The notes under the pieces were generated by a model, which worked only from the letters and a program-made list of their open reading frames with translations, was not told the DNA's origin and ran no database searches. Below, in pieces: positions 18,177 through 26,316 of a DNA stretch of 64,000 nt. Position 1 is the first letter of the stretch; each line of letters opens with the position of its first letter. The translations under genes were made by a program, and so were the position numbers. Origin of the DNA: CAINVV01 sp964528535 (GTDB lineage: Bacteria > Bacteroidota > Bacteroidia > Bacteroidales > Prolixibacteraceae); the NCBI GenBank assembly GCA_964528535.1, contig CAZGSQ010000003.1, positions 1-64,000 of the forward strand. The letters are read 5' to 3'.

Positions 18177-18555
18177 ATCCATACTTCCGGTAACTCCGGG
18201 ATTGCTGGCACTGTTGAGTCAGCCGAATACAGGTATTTCTCCCTTCAAGCAGGAGATCTTCTTGCTGGAAATAGTGGTGGCAGGAACAAGCTTCTGCAAG
18301 GAAGCGGCCACCATCGAGCCTGCCATTCTCCCGGAGAAGATCTTAACCATGAAGCGGGAACCCAACAACCAGTACGATCAGTTTGCCATCGCCATCTATT
18401 GCGACAAGATCCGTCTCGGGTTTGTCCCGGCAGAGATGAATTTGGTCTGTTCCAGGCTGATGGATGCCGGAAAAATCATCTTTGGCAGGGTTGTCTCCAA
18501 AGGCTGGAAAAACAATTGGCTTAAAATCAATGCCAATATCTACATGGTTGAATAA
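18169..18555 (+). CDS. HIRAN-domain protein
   Basis: 128 residues, nearly all one HIRAN domain (about 32-124): LEIVVAGTSFCKEA, LKREPNNQYDQFAIAIY-like core (LTMKREPNNQYDQFAI) and LGFVPAEMN are the family motifs. HIRAN domains bind 3-prime ends of DNA in HLTF/Rad5-type remodellers; small stand-alone versions in bacteria are uncharacterised. The overlap with the J-domain gene suggests a two-gene unit. Confidence 0.85.
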   Translation: MNESILPVTPGLLALLSQPNTGISPFKQEIFLLEIVVAGTSFCKEAATIEPAILPEKILTMKREPNNQYDQFAIAIYCDKIRLGFVPAEMNLVCSRLMDAGKIIFGRVVSKGWKNNWLKINANIYMVE

Positions 18556-18574
18556 TCCATTGGTACGCGGTATT

Positions 18575-19273
18575 TTAGATTTTGAAAAGCAAGATTGTAG
18601 CCGGGACGAAATTGATAAACATATGAACAAGAAGGCCAATAAGAAAGCCCCTTTTGTAAGTCAGCCGTACATAGGATAAAATAAATCCAGTGCCAAGTTG
18701 TGGAAGGACCAGCAATGGAACGATTAAATAATGGGATGCTTTTACAATTTCAAAATTCCCAATGTGCCACAATCCGAAAGAAATGGCTGAGAACCAGACG
18801 ACAAACCTAAAATACCTGACCCAAATGGCAAGAATTTCTTTTTCATATTTCGGACCAAAATAGGAAAAGACAACCAAGAGCAGCAAGAGAACCATAAAAA
18901 CAGGAAGGTACGGGATAAAATAATGGATGACCACTGCAAACAGAATTGCGAAAATAATACTGATGTACTGAATCCTAAACACCAGGGGAAACCTGAAAAT
19001 GAATTCCTCCATAACTGGTCCCACCAAGACAATCACCGCAAAAATACCCCAGCGACCAATTTTTAAGGAGGAAAGAAATTCCTCCAATTCATCCTTTGGC
19101 AAGGTAAAAAACAATCCCAGGAAGGAATGAATCAATCCATTGATCATGGTAAATAAAACAATAATAATCAGGAAGACCTTGAATGCTGTTTTCAACACAG
19201 GCGTCTCTTTCCCTTCCTCAGTAGTGTATCGCGGACGCTTTAGAAACTCGAAAAAATCGGTCAATTCAAACAT
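18575..19273 (-). CDS. CPBP family intramembrane metalloprotease
   Basis: 232 residues with about six membrane helices. The CPBP (CAAX protease/bacteriocin-processing, Abi) motifs are present: EEFIFR (Glu89-Glu90 to Arg94), FGLWH (His170) and HMFIN (His217, Asn221). Bacterial members process prenylated or bacteriocin-like peptides or confer immunity; the substrate here is unknown. Convergent with the HIRAN gene, 19-bp gap. Confidence 0.88.
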   Translation of the reverse strand: MFELTDFFEFLKRPRYTTEEGKETPVLKTAFKVFLIIIVLFTMINGLIHSFLGLFFTLPKDELEEFLSSLKIGRWGIFAVIVLVGPVMEEFIFRFPLVFRIQYISIIFAILFAVVIHYFIPYLPVFMVLLLLLVVFSYFGPKYEKEILAIWVRYFRFVVWFSAISFGLWHIGNFEIVKASHYLIVPLLVLPQLGTGFILSYVRLTYKRGFLIGLLVHMFINFVPATILLFKI

Positions 19274-19385
19274 ATGTCAGAATTATGGTAAAGATCAATC
19301 TGAGAAAAGACAAGAAATTTGCTATCTAAATGTTGATAAAGGCAAATACGAACAATAAGCTAAATTTACACTTGTATGCAATGGT

Positions 19386-19568
19386 CTAATTACCTTCAAT
19401 TTGCCTATCATTTTTGTACCACAAAAATCCAATTAAATTTCCTGTGATTAAGATATAAGGAAAATGTTGTACGTATTCAATGTATCCAAATAATTCCCCA
19501 AATGATACCTTATCTCCAGTAAGTATCCTTTTTAATGGAACATAGAAATCAAATAATAAAAAGTAAAC
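19386..19568 (-). pseudogene. C-terminal remnant of a small membrane protein gene
   Basis: A 60-codon minus-strand frame without an ATG reads like a real protein end: FYVPLKRILTGDKVSFGELF, then a hydrophobic PYILITGNLIGFLWY and a polar end DRQIEGN. A stop lies directly upstream, and a Met-containing frame shifted by one base begins about 50 bp further upstream. Either a frameshifted small gene or the tail of a deleted one; no family recognised. Confidence 0.35.
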
Positions 19569-19798
19569 TTACGGCAGTTCCCTCCAATTATGAAATGAAA
19601 AAACATTTATTTTTCTCCTGACAGAAAAAATAACAAAAACCTCCGGTTGGATGTTCAATCCGGTCATTCGGAAATTCTAAAGGAGGCTACGAAAAAAACA
19701 GAGCAATGCATACCTGCCCGAATTGGGAAAGTTGGGGATAGGGTAATTGAACACTCCATCCAAAGAAATGGTGATGAAGAAGAAGGAGGGAAATGGCC
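19569..19798. other. intergenic region
   Basis: Lies between the gene remnant and the DUF302 gene. I see no gene, promoter box or strong structure in it. Confidence 0.4.
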
Positions 19799-20200
19799 TT
19801 ATCTGGCCACTGCCCGGACGATCTCGTCAATCTCTTTGGCGGCCTCCATCATCACAGTCTGGATGATTTCTGCCTGTCCGGTGGTAAAAATTTTGCCATT
19901 GACCGTGGCCACATAGATTTTGCCGTCGGATTTTTCATAGACCGAAATCCGGCAAGGCATCATCACAGAAACAATCCGCTCGTCACTCTTTTCGAGCATC
20001 ACACCGGAGTACGAGGGTTTACAGATTTCAATGACCTTAACCGGCCGAACCGACTTTCCGGCTTTGGCCATGGATTGCTGAAGATCATGGACCGCCGGAT
20101 TGGCCCAGTCGCGGTCTGTAGCAGCCGTAATCAACAATTCGACTGTTTCGTTGAAACCAAAAAGACTCTCCTTTTCAAAAATGGTGGGTTCTATTTGCAT
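19799..20200 (-). CDS. DUF302 domain protein
   Basis: 133 residues forming one DUF302 domain: the N-terminal FNETVELLITAATDRDW, KVIEICKPSYSGVML and PCRISVYEKSDGKIYVATVN match this family. No signal peptide, so cytoplasmic. DUF302 proteins often occur near redox or sulfur genes and have no established function. Solitary here. Confidence 0.85.
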   Translation of the reverse strand: MQIEPTIFEKESLFGFNETVELLITAATDRDWANPAVHDLQQSMAKAGKSVRPVKVIEICKPSYSGVMLEKSDERIVSVMMPCRISVYEKSDGKIYVATVNGKIFTTGQAEIIQTVMMEAAKEIDEIVRAVAR

Positions 20201-20537
20201 GGTTTGATAATGAATGAATGATTAATCTCGACATACGCTGGCATTTTTCAGAGCTGTCATCCGACCGACTAAGTTAATCCAATTCTTGTCCATTTCAACG
20301 AATTTCATCCTATTTCATACTATAATAATTTGTTTTTTAATGGTAGTATGGAATTCCATGTTGCCGAAATTATTATCAAGCTTCTGGATGTTGCGAAGCA
20401 TTAGGTTCGTTTCATCAGGCAATTCTGTTGATTCTAATTTTCAGAGGCGCAGAGTTCTTTCTTTCCGGGGATTCGGACAAGCTTATACCTCAATTTCCAA
20501 CGTGTTTCAAAATATATTGAAAAATTTTACACCATTA

Positions 20538-20570
20538 TTTGGATATCTGAAAATATATATTCTATATTTG
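20538..20570 (+). promoter_or_regulatory. Bacteroidota promoter of the ABC/GntR operon
   Basis: TTTG at 20538-20541 (-33) and TATATTTG at 20563-20570 (-7) are separated by 21 bp, close to the usual spacing. The first gene starts at 20617. Confidence 0.65.
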
Positions 20571-20574
20571 CACT

Positions 20575-20592
20575 GTATTAGTTATGTAGTAC
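20575..20592. promoter_or_regulatory. putative GntR operator
   Basis: GTATTAGTTATGTAGTAC is an imperfect dyad (GTA.TA..TA..TA.TAC) directly after the -7 box, at the expected transcription start. The operon encodes its own GntR-type regulator, so autorepression here is likely. Confidence 0.5.
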
Positions 20593-20616
20593 ACTAAAAC
20601 AATAAAACATACTACC

Positions 20617-21429
20617 ATGATTCAAATTAACAACCTTGACTTTACCTATTCCAGACAGAAAGGGCTGTTTAAAGGTTTGTCTCTTCAACTTGAACCCGGT
20701 AGCATTACCGGACTATTGGGAAAGAACGGGGCTGGAAAAACCACCCTGCTAAAATTGATGGCCGGACTGTTGCACAGCAATTCCGGCGCCATCTCAGTGA
20801 TGGGTCACGATCCAAAAAACAGAGCAGTCTCGATGCTAAACGATGTGTTCCTGGTACCGGAGGAGTTCTACTTTCCTGCCATCACCATTCAGGAATACCT
20901 TAAAGCATATGCTCCGTTTTATCCGCGATTTGACCACAAATTGTTTGTGCGACTCCTCGAAGAGTTTGAGCTGATGGCCGAAAATAACCTGCAGCGGCAC
21001 TCGCACGGACAGAAGAAAAAATTCCTGATTGCCTTTGCCCTCTCCACCCGATGCCGCTTGCTCATACTGGATGAGCCAACCAATGGTCTCGACATCCCAT
21101 CAAAATCGTTGTTCAGGAAGATACTTGCAGGATCCCTCGACGAAGACCAGTTGGTGATCATCTCTACCCACCAGGTAAAAGATGTGGAGAATTTGATCGA
21201 CAAGATTCTTATCCTCGACAATGGAAAGATGATTTTCCAGCGAACCATAACGGAGATCTCTGAAAAAGTGTGTTTCGTTTCCGGAACTTCAGCTGAAATG
21301 GAAGGCTCCATTTACAGCGAAGCGGTACCAGGTGGATACCGGATGATGATGCAGAAAGACCATGCAGAAACGGAGGTCGATATCGAATTACTTTTTAATG
21401 CCATTACCAACGGGAAACAAATCGGATAA
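20617..21429 (+). CDS. ABC transporter ATP-binding protein
   Basis: 270-residue ATPase. Walker A GKNGAGKT at 35-42, Walker B LLILDEP at about 148-154 and the H-loop THQ are intact; the signature loop reads SHGQKKK (129-135) instead of LSGGQ, as in the YtrB/EcsA-like exporters. It pairs with the membrane protein encoded 3 bp downstream. The GntR gene in the operon resembles the Bacillus ytr arrangement, so an envelope-stress or antibiotic-responsive exporter is plausible. Confidence 0.9.
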   Translation: MIQINNLDFTYSRQKGLFKGLSLQLEPGSITGLLGKNGAGKTTLLKLMAGLLHSNSGAISVMGHDPKNRAVSMLNDVFLVPEEFYFPAITIQEYLKAYAPFYPRFDHKLFVRLLEEFELMAENNLQRHSHGQKKKFLIAFALSTRCRLLILDEPTNGLDIPSKSLFRKILAGSLDEDQLVIISTHQVKDVENLIDKILILDNGKMIFQRTITEISEKVCFVSGTSAEMEGSIYSEAVPGGYRMMMQKDHAETEVDIELLFNAITNGKQIG

Positions 21430-21432
21430 CCC

Positions 21433-22221
21433 ATGCAAACAAACAATTTATTTTCAACCGAGCGATTTGTGGCACTCTGCAAACAATCGCTGATAATCAA
21501 CAAAAGAGTGATTTGGATTACGCTGGGCGGTTCTTCGGTCTTACTCTTCTTCCTGCTCTATTTCTTTCAGGCGAGCCAGCAATTCACCGATTGGACCAAC
21601 GTGGATTACAGCGGCGTCTTCGCCTACATCTTTTTCCCGGCAGGAATCCTCTTTTCAGGTTTAGCCTTTCCAGCCTTCCGGACCAAGGAGAAAAGCATGG
21701 CTTACCTGATGCTGCCTGCCTCCCGAACCGAAAAATATCTCTTTGAAATTGTAACCAGGATTTTGCTATTCACAGTTGTCATTCCGCCCCTATTTTGGGT
21801 GGTGGCTAATCTGGAAGGAGTGGTTGTCCACAACTTTGTTCCTGAACTCGTCAACTACAAATTTTCGTTTGGCGAAGCCTGGTTAAAACTAAGAAGCCAT
21901 GGCAATTTCGCAGGCTGGACGCTATTCGCGGTAGTACAAGGATGGCTATTCTTCCTGTTCCTCTTTTTTGCTGGAGCCAGCCATTTTTCAAAAATGCCGT
22001 TTCGCAAAACCTGGTTCTCACTTGGTGTCTTGTTTTTTGGTTACACTGCGTTCGTCATTCTGTTGGGCAAGGTGTTGGGTCTTCAAGGCATTGTAAATAT
22101 CCGGTTGTTCTTTTTCAAAACGGATAATTCTGCTATCGCTGCCTTATCCATCTTGTTAACTGTGATCAATCTAAGTCTGCTGACCATTACCTGGTACAGG
22201 CTAAAAGAAAAGGAGGCCTAA
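21433..22221 (+). CDS. ABC transporter permease
   Basis: 262 residues, about six hydrophobic helices (for example ITLGGSSVLLFFLLYFF and VFAYIFFPAGILFSGLAF). No recognised catalytic motif; membrane partner of the preceding ATPase, which ends 3 bp upstream. The following GntR gene begins 2 bp after its stop. Confidence 0.85.
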   Translation: MQTNNLFSTERFVALCKQSLIINKRVIWITLGGSSVLLFFLLYFFQASQQFTDWTNVDYSGVFAYIFFPAGILFSGLAFPAFRTKEKSMAYLMLPASRTEKYLFEIVTRILLFTVVIPPLFWVVANLEGVVVHNFVPELVNYKFSFGEAWLKLRSHGNFAGWTLFAVVQGWLFFLFLFFAGASHFSKMPFRKTWFSLGVLFFGYTAFVILLGKVLGLQGIVNIRLFFFKTDNSAIAALSILLTVINLSLLTITWYRLKEKEA

Positions 22222-22223
22222 GT

Positions 22224-22601
22224 ATGGAATTCAAAAACAGCAAAGGAATCTTTCTTCAGATTGCCGACAGCATTTCGGAGAAAGTGATGGAAGGTACATA
22301 CCCTCTCGGAGAAAAAATACCATCGGTACGCGATCTTGCTACCGAGATGGGTGTCAATCCCAACACGGTCATGCGCACCTACAGCGAACTGCAGGCCCGA
22401 GGCATCATCGACAACAAACGGGGTGTTGGATTCTATGTCAGTAGTGAAGCCGTAAGCATCATCCACCAATGGAAGAAAAAAGAATTTTTGGAAGTTGAAT
22501 TGCCCTTGATTGTGCGTCAAACCAAAATGCTCGGCATCACTTTTGCGGAACTACAACCCTATTTCGAATCAACAAATAACCAGAATTCAAATGAAAACTA
22601 G
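22224..22601 (+). CDS. GntR family (YtrA-like) transcriptional regulator
   Basis: 125 residues: an N-terminal winged helix-turn-helix (about 8-78; EKIPSVRDLATEMGVNPNTV is the recognition region) and only a short C-terminal helix, the hallmark of the YtrA subfamily that controls ABC transporter operons. It is preceded by AGGAGG and sits third in the operon it probably represses through the dyad at 20575-20592. Confidence 0.9.
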   Translation: MEFKNSKGIFLQIADSISEKVMEGTYPLGEKIPSVRDLATEMGVNPNTVMRTYSELQARGIIDNKRGVGFYVSSEAVSIIHQWKKKEFLEVELPLIVRQTKMLGITFAELQPYFESTNNQNSNEN

Positions 22602-23283
22602 TAAAATTATCTTTATATCTCTCCTATCTACCATCACCCTGCTTATTCTGGCTGCTGCCATTATTATTCGTATCAGCGGCCACAAGAATGGTGGCAGCCG
22701 GTCCGATTTTAAAATGAGCAAGCAGACCCTCCCGTCATTCAAGGTGCTTCGAATAAACAACAGCATGAACATCACCCTTATCAGGAAAGACTCATCCTAC
22801 CTGGAGGTAACCTGTCTCAAGGATTCGATCCTTCCCAACTTGAAATACATCCTCTTGGGAGACACATTGATGGTAAGTGATTTTGAGAATTCGGATCATC
22901 AGAATACGTCGGTAAAGATTTTTGCAACGGATTCGCTCAAGAAGATCCAATTATTCAATACCACGTTAAGTACAGAACGGTTGGGGATGGGGAAACTGGT
23001 TTTTGAACTTGATCAGAGTAATCTGGATCTCAACCAGGATCTGCTTATGAAGCTCCCGATCAGTGCGATTGAGCTGGTTGCCAATCATCACTCGCAAATC
23101 AAAGCCTCAGAGTTTAGCATAGATTCACTGACCCTGCAACTACGTGATTCGCAGGCCTACCTTGATCTTTTGGTAAAAAATATACGCGGCACCTTGTCGG
23201 ATAGTTCCGTCATTCGTGTACGGCAACCACAAGAGATTTCCCTCAGGAAGGATGCAACCAGCACAATCAATGTGTTTGATTAG
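22591..23283 (+). CDS. membrane-anchored/exported hypothetical protein of the GntR-ABC operon
   Basis: 230 residues. The start at 22591 overlaps the GntR gene by 11 bp and gives an N-terminal membrane anchor or signal (IIFISLLSTITLLILAAAIII). The rest is a beta-rich domain with repeats of the type SLTLQLRDSQAYLDLLVKNI, similar in style to DUF2807-like putative adhesin domains; this assignment is tentative. Last gene of the operon, so probably works with the exporter at the cell envelope. Confidence 0.7.
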   Translation: MKTSKIIFISLLSTITLLILAAAIIIRISGHKNGGSRSDFKMSKQTLPSFKVLRINNSMNITLIRKDSSYLEVTCLKDSILPNLKYILLGDTLMVSDFENSDHQNTSVKIFATDSLKKIQLFNTTLSTERLGMGKLVFELDQSNLDLNQDLLMKLPISAIELVANHHSQIKASEFSIDSLTLQLRDSQAYLDLLVKNIRGTLSDSSVIRVRQPQEISLRKDATSTINVFD

Positions 23284-23310
23284 CAATTCAGTTCCGAAAG
23301 GTTACCAATA

Positions 23311-23387
23311 GCCACCAAGAAACAAAGGTTTCACAAAGGAGAAGATTCAAATTTATCTCTTCGTGCAGTCTTTGTCTCCTAGTGGCC
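23311..23387. terminator. imperfect inverted repeat between convergent genes
   Basis: The segment starting GCCACCAAG at 23311 and ACAAAG nearby pairs imperfectly with CTTTGTCTCCTAGTGGC ending at 23387. It lies between the GntR-ABC operon and the thioredoxin reductase gene and can serve as a two-way terminator. The bases resemble the CACAAAG-type spacer repeats seen elsewhere in the window. Confidence 0.4.
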
Positions 23388-23404
23388 AAAGTGGTTTTCA
23401 GGAA

Positions 23405-24673
23405 TCAATCCAACTCCTTCGCAATAGAGATAGCAGCAATCGTTCCATCCGCCACGGCTGTGGTGATCTGACGGTATTTCTTGCTGATGACATCTCCAAC
23501 CGCATAAATGTTCGGAATGGAGGTGCGCATCTCCTCATCTGTCCGGATGTATCCCCATTGGTCCAGTTCCAGCTTGTCGGTAAAAAGTCCAAGGTTCGGT
23601 TTCATACCAATAAAAATGAAGACGCCATCGGCTTCAATAGTCTTGGTCTCCTTGGTGAGTAGATCCTCCATTTCCACAATCATCCGGTCTCCTATTTTTT
23701 GGAAAGACCTTGGTTCGTGCAAAAATACCGGTTGTATCTTCGGGTTTGCCAACAGTTTGTCTACAGCAGTTTTGTTGGCAGTAAAGGCAGCAAACTGATG
23801 GATCATGGTTACTTTGGAAGCAAATTTGGAGATAAAATCGCTTTCTTCAACGGCAGAATTACCACCACCGATTACGATCACCTCTTTGTCGCCAAAATAT
23901 TTGGCATCACAGGTAGCGCAATAGGAGATTCCTTTGCCTTTCAGCTCACGTTCCCCTTTGGCACCCGTAAGGTTAGGGGTCGTTCCGGTGGCGATGATGA
24001 TTTTCTTGGCATGGATGGTTTCCATCCCGTCTATGACCACGGTCTTGTTCACCAGGTCAACCTTCGTTACATCGACAGCAACCTTGAAAATAGTGCCACA
24101 CAACTTGGTCTGCTCCGACATGTTGTGCGAAAGCATGTAGCCTGCCTGCGGATCAATAAATCCAGGATAGTTTGACACTTCGTGGGTAGTGGAAACATGT
24201 CCGCCAGGCAGGGAAATATCCACCAGCACAGTATTTACTTTCGCCTGACACAGATACAATCCGGCCGTCAATCCACCCGGTCCGCCACCAAGAATGATCA
24301 CATCATATTCTGAAACAATGGGTTTTATTTTGGCAACAATCTCTTTTACTTTTGAGTCAGGAAGCAAGACATTCAGATTTTTGATGATATCGCTTCGCTT
24401 GATGCCACCCGCCAATCTCTCTGTGACCTCTTTCCCTTCGTCAAAAAAGAGCAAAGTGGGAGATGATTTTACCCCCAATTTGTCAGACAGTTCGCGGTTT
24501 GCCTGACGATACATCTTTAGAAATTTGATCTCGTGGCCATACATGCCCGCCAATGACTCAAATTTGGGAGCAACCGCCTCGCAGGGCGGACATTCGGTGG
24601 AATAAAAATCCAGGACTACTTTCCCACCTTTTAATACTTCTTGTTCAAATTCTGAACTGCTAATCTCTTTCAT
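23405..24673 (-). CDS. thioredoxin-thioredoxin reductase fusion
   Basis: 422 residues. Residues 1-105 are a thioredoxin domain with active site CPPC (Cys28, Cys31; canonical is CGPC). Residues 122-422 are an FAD/NADPH thioredoxin reductase with GGGPGGLTAG near 130, redox pair CATC (Cys252, Cys255) and the NADPH loop IGGGNSAVEE. The order thioredoxin then reductase is the reverse of the mycobacterial fusion. It is the last gene after the radical SAM maturase (81-bp gap) and could supply reductant to the maturase product or to the ArsM-like enzyme, since ArsM enzymes use thioredoxin. A general housekeeping role is equally possible. Confidence 0.92.
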   Translation of the reverse strand: MKEISSSEFEQEVLKGGKVVLDFYSTECPPCEAVAPKFESLAGMYGHEIKFLKMYRQANRELSDKLGVKSSPTLLFFDEGKEVTERLAGGIKRSDIIKNLNVLLPDSKVKEIVAKIKPIVSEYDVIILGGGPGGLTAGLYLCQAKVNTVLVDISLPGGHVSTTHEVSNYPGFIDPQAGYMLSHNMSEQTKLCGTIFKVAVDVTKVDLVNKTVVIDGMETIHAKKIIIATGTTPNLTGAKGERELKGKGISYCATCDAKYFGDKEVIVIGGGNSAVEESDFISKFASKVTMIHQFAAFTANKTAVDKLLANPKIQPVFLHEPRSFQKIGDRMIVEMEDLLTKETKTIEADGVFIFIGMKPNLGLFTDKLELDQWGYIRTDEEMRTSIPNIYAVGDVISKKYRQITTAVADGTIAAISIAKELD

Positions 24674-24754
24674 CGGTATGTAATTTGTTTTTTAATTGCC
24701 AGATAGAAATCGCAACGGGTGATCATCACATTCGTTGGTGATTTCCAAGCTTGC

Positions 24755-26110
24755 TCATTTCATCGTTTCGCTTTCACGCTCCACTTCTCCCCCAAAGTAA
24801 GCCTGGAACCCAATCTCTAACAACGCTTTGACCGGCCGGCAATCGGGAGAGAGAATTGAGCCATTTTTGTTCCTGGCAACCGAGCCACAGCCTCCACCGC
24901 AAGCCAGTTGTACGGAACAGTCTTTACATTCTTCGATGGAAGTGACATCTCGTGAAGTCCATTGGCGGATCATCTCCACATTTTTTGTCACTTCGGGATA
25001 GAATGTCCCCAATGCCTCTTCCTCCTTGCCAACAGTCGCAGTACAGGAATAGATTCGGCCTGTATAGTCGAAAGCCCATTCCGACTTGCAGGCCGGACAG
25101 GCATCGAACAACGGATCGGGCAATTGACCATGTTCAGAAAGATATTTGGCTACCGAATAGGAGGGTTTGTAGAACTCCAGAATGTGCGGATGCAATTCCG
25201 TCAGCTCAAATATCTTTTGGAAGAGAGAGATCCTGGTAAACAATTGATCAGGAGTCGACTGACAGTGGTGCAATTCATAGTTCCTGCCTATTTGGGTCTT
25301 GAACAGAGGATGGGAAGTCCAACCCTTTTCGATGGCAAATGAGGCCAGTTCAGGAAGATTTCCGATATTTTGCTTGTCGATGACCATGCGCATGTTGACT
25401 GGAAAACCGGCAGCCAGAGCGGCATCAATGCCACGAACGATGGGGTCGAAGGTGGGTGAACCACCTTTCAGGAAACGGCGTTGATCGTGGATGTTTTTGG
25501 TACCATCGAGTGTAATCTGGATTTCCCGGATCTTCCCTTGAGCGAGCAGATCGATGTAATTTTCGAGGTAGTAGCCATTGGTTACCACACAGATATCTAT
25601 CCCTGCCTCGTTGGAATTCTTTACCATCGAGGCGATCAGGCCGCGTTGATGGGGGGTATTCAGCAGTGGTTCACCACCAAAGATTGTGAGGTATTTTCTG
25701 CGGTCGGGGAGTTCTTTCCTGATGTATGCAAAAAAAGCTTCAATAAGTTCGGGAGTCGCCGTCTGGTTTGGATTGGTATATTCATCCTGGTAACAATAGC
25801 TGCAGCTGAAATTGCAGCTGTAGTTTGGCACAAAGAAGAGTTGAACCTCCTCATCATCCCGTTGATCAACGAAATCGAAATAACTGTTTCGATACCTCTT
25901 TTTCTCATTTTCAGGGGTAATCAGGTAACCGTTTTCCGAAAAATTCAGCATCAATTCCGGATCTTCCGGTTGAACGGAATCTGCATTGGTTAAGGCAACA
26001 AACTCCTCTTTTGTCAGAAGATCGGCATTCCCGCTTAGCAGATTCACCACGAAATAGCGCTCTGATCCGGCTACCTTAGAAACGATATTGTGTTTTGATT
26101 TTATCATCAT
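24755..26110 (-). CDS. radical SAM/SPASM peptide maturase
   Basis: 451 residues. An N-terminal segment (1-80, FVVNLLSGNADLLTKEEF) resembles the leader-recognition region of RiPP maturases. The radical SAM cluster motif is CNFSCSYC (Cys99, 103, 106), with GGEP at 145-148. A full SPASM domain follows: Cys338, 341, 356, then CKDCSVQLACGGGC (395, 398, 404, 408) and Cys424, enough for two auxiliary 4Fe-4S clusters. Such enzymes make thioether, C-C or other crosslinks in ribosomal peptides. A 32-residue Cys-containing peptide gene lies just upstream, separated by a strong hairpin. No anaerobic sulfatase is nearby, which argues against a sulfatase-maturase role. Confidence 0.9.
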   Translation of the reverse strand: MMIKSKHNIVSKVAGSERYFVVNLLSGNADLLTKEEFVALTNADSVQPEDPELMLNFSENGYLITPENEKKRYRNSYFDFVDQRDDEEVQLFFVPNYSCNFSCSYCYQDEYTNPNQTATPELIEAFFAYIRKELPDRRKYLTIFGGEPLLNTPHQRGLIASMVKNSNEAGIDICVVTNGYYLENYIDLLAQGKIREIQITLDGTKNIHDQRRFLKGGSPTFDPIVRGIDAALAAGFPVNMRMVIDKQNIGNLPELASFAIEKGWTSHPLFKTQIGRNYELHHCQSTPDQLFTRISLFQKIFELTELHPHILEFYKPSYSVAKYLSEHGQLPDPLFDACPACKSEWAFDYTGRIYSCTATVGKEEEALGTFYPEVTKNVEMIRQWTSRDVTSIEECKDCSVQLACGGGCGSVARNKNGSILSPDCRPVKALLEIGFQAYFGGEVERESETMK

Positions 26111-26120
26111 TCAATTTTTA

Positions 26121-26157
26121 AACAAGTCTGACAGCAGTTACCTGCCGTCAGCTTGTT
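26121..26157 (-). terminator. attenuator hairpin between precursor peptide and maturase
   Basis: Read on the minus strand, AACAAGCTGACGGCAG pairs with CTGCTGTCAGACTTGTT around a GTAA loop, giving a 16-bp stem with one bulged A and one G-T pair. It is followed by TAAAAATTG rather than a T-run, so partial termination or RNA processing is more likely than full termination. Such structures are common between a RiPP precursor and its enzyme and keep the peptide in excess. Confidence 0.65.
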
Positions 26158-26165
26158 CATGAACT

Positions 26166-26264
26166 TTAGTCGTGGCATCCCACAACCGATTTGGAAGTCT
26201 TGGCACAGCATTGGGCTATGACCACGCTTTTCTGCGCTTCCCGCTTTTTAACCAAACTTTTCAT
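26166..26264 (-). CDS. candidate 32-residue Cys-containing RiPP precursor peptide
   Basis: Small gene starting ATG at 26264 and ending TAA at 26166. The product begins MKSLVKKREAQKSVV, a basic leader-like half, continues IAQCCAKTSKS and ends VVGCHD. Three cysteines (19, 20, 30) sit in the C-terminal half. Charge and Cys partition are what a radical SAM substrate would show. It lies 52 bp after the ArsM-like gene and directly before the hairpin and maturase gene on the same strand. I do not recognise the peptide family. Alternatives are a small metalloid- or metal-binding peptide, or a chance frame. Confidence 0.6.
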   Translation of the reverse strand: MKSLVKKREAQKSVVIAQCCAKTSKSVVGCHD

Positions 26265-26316
26265 TTAAAAATCATTTAATGAATGAATTACTACTTATAT
26301 ATTTGCTTAGAAAAGC

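Larger units (their letters stand above)
20201..20616. other. 416-bp intergenic region with ABC-operon promoter
   Basis: Apart from the promoter and operator described separately at its right end, I find no credible gene. One 103-codon plus frame is rich in rare aromatic/Ile runs and lacks a protein-like pattern. Confidence 0.5.

Noticed and set aside
20286..20597. 103-codon plus-strand open frame upstream of the ABC operon
   Set aside because: Overlaps the operon promoter and operator, with irregular composition and no recognisable motif.
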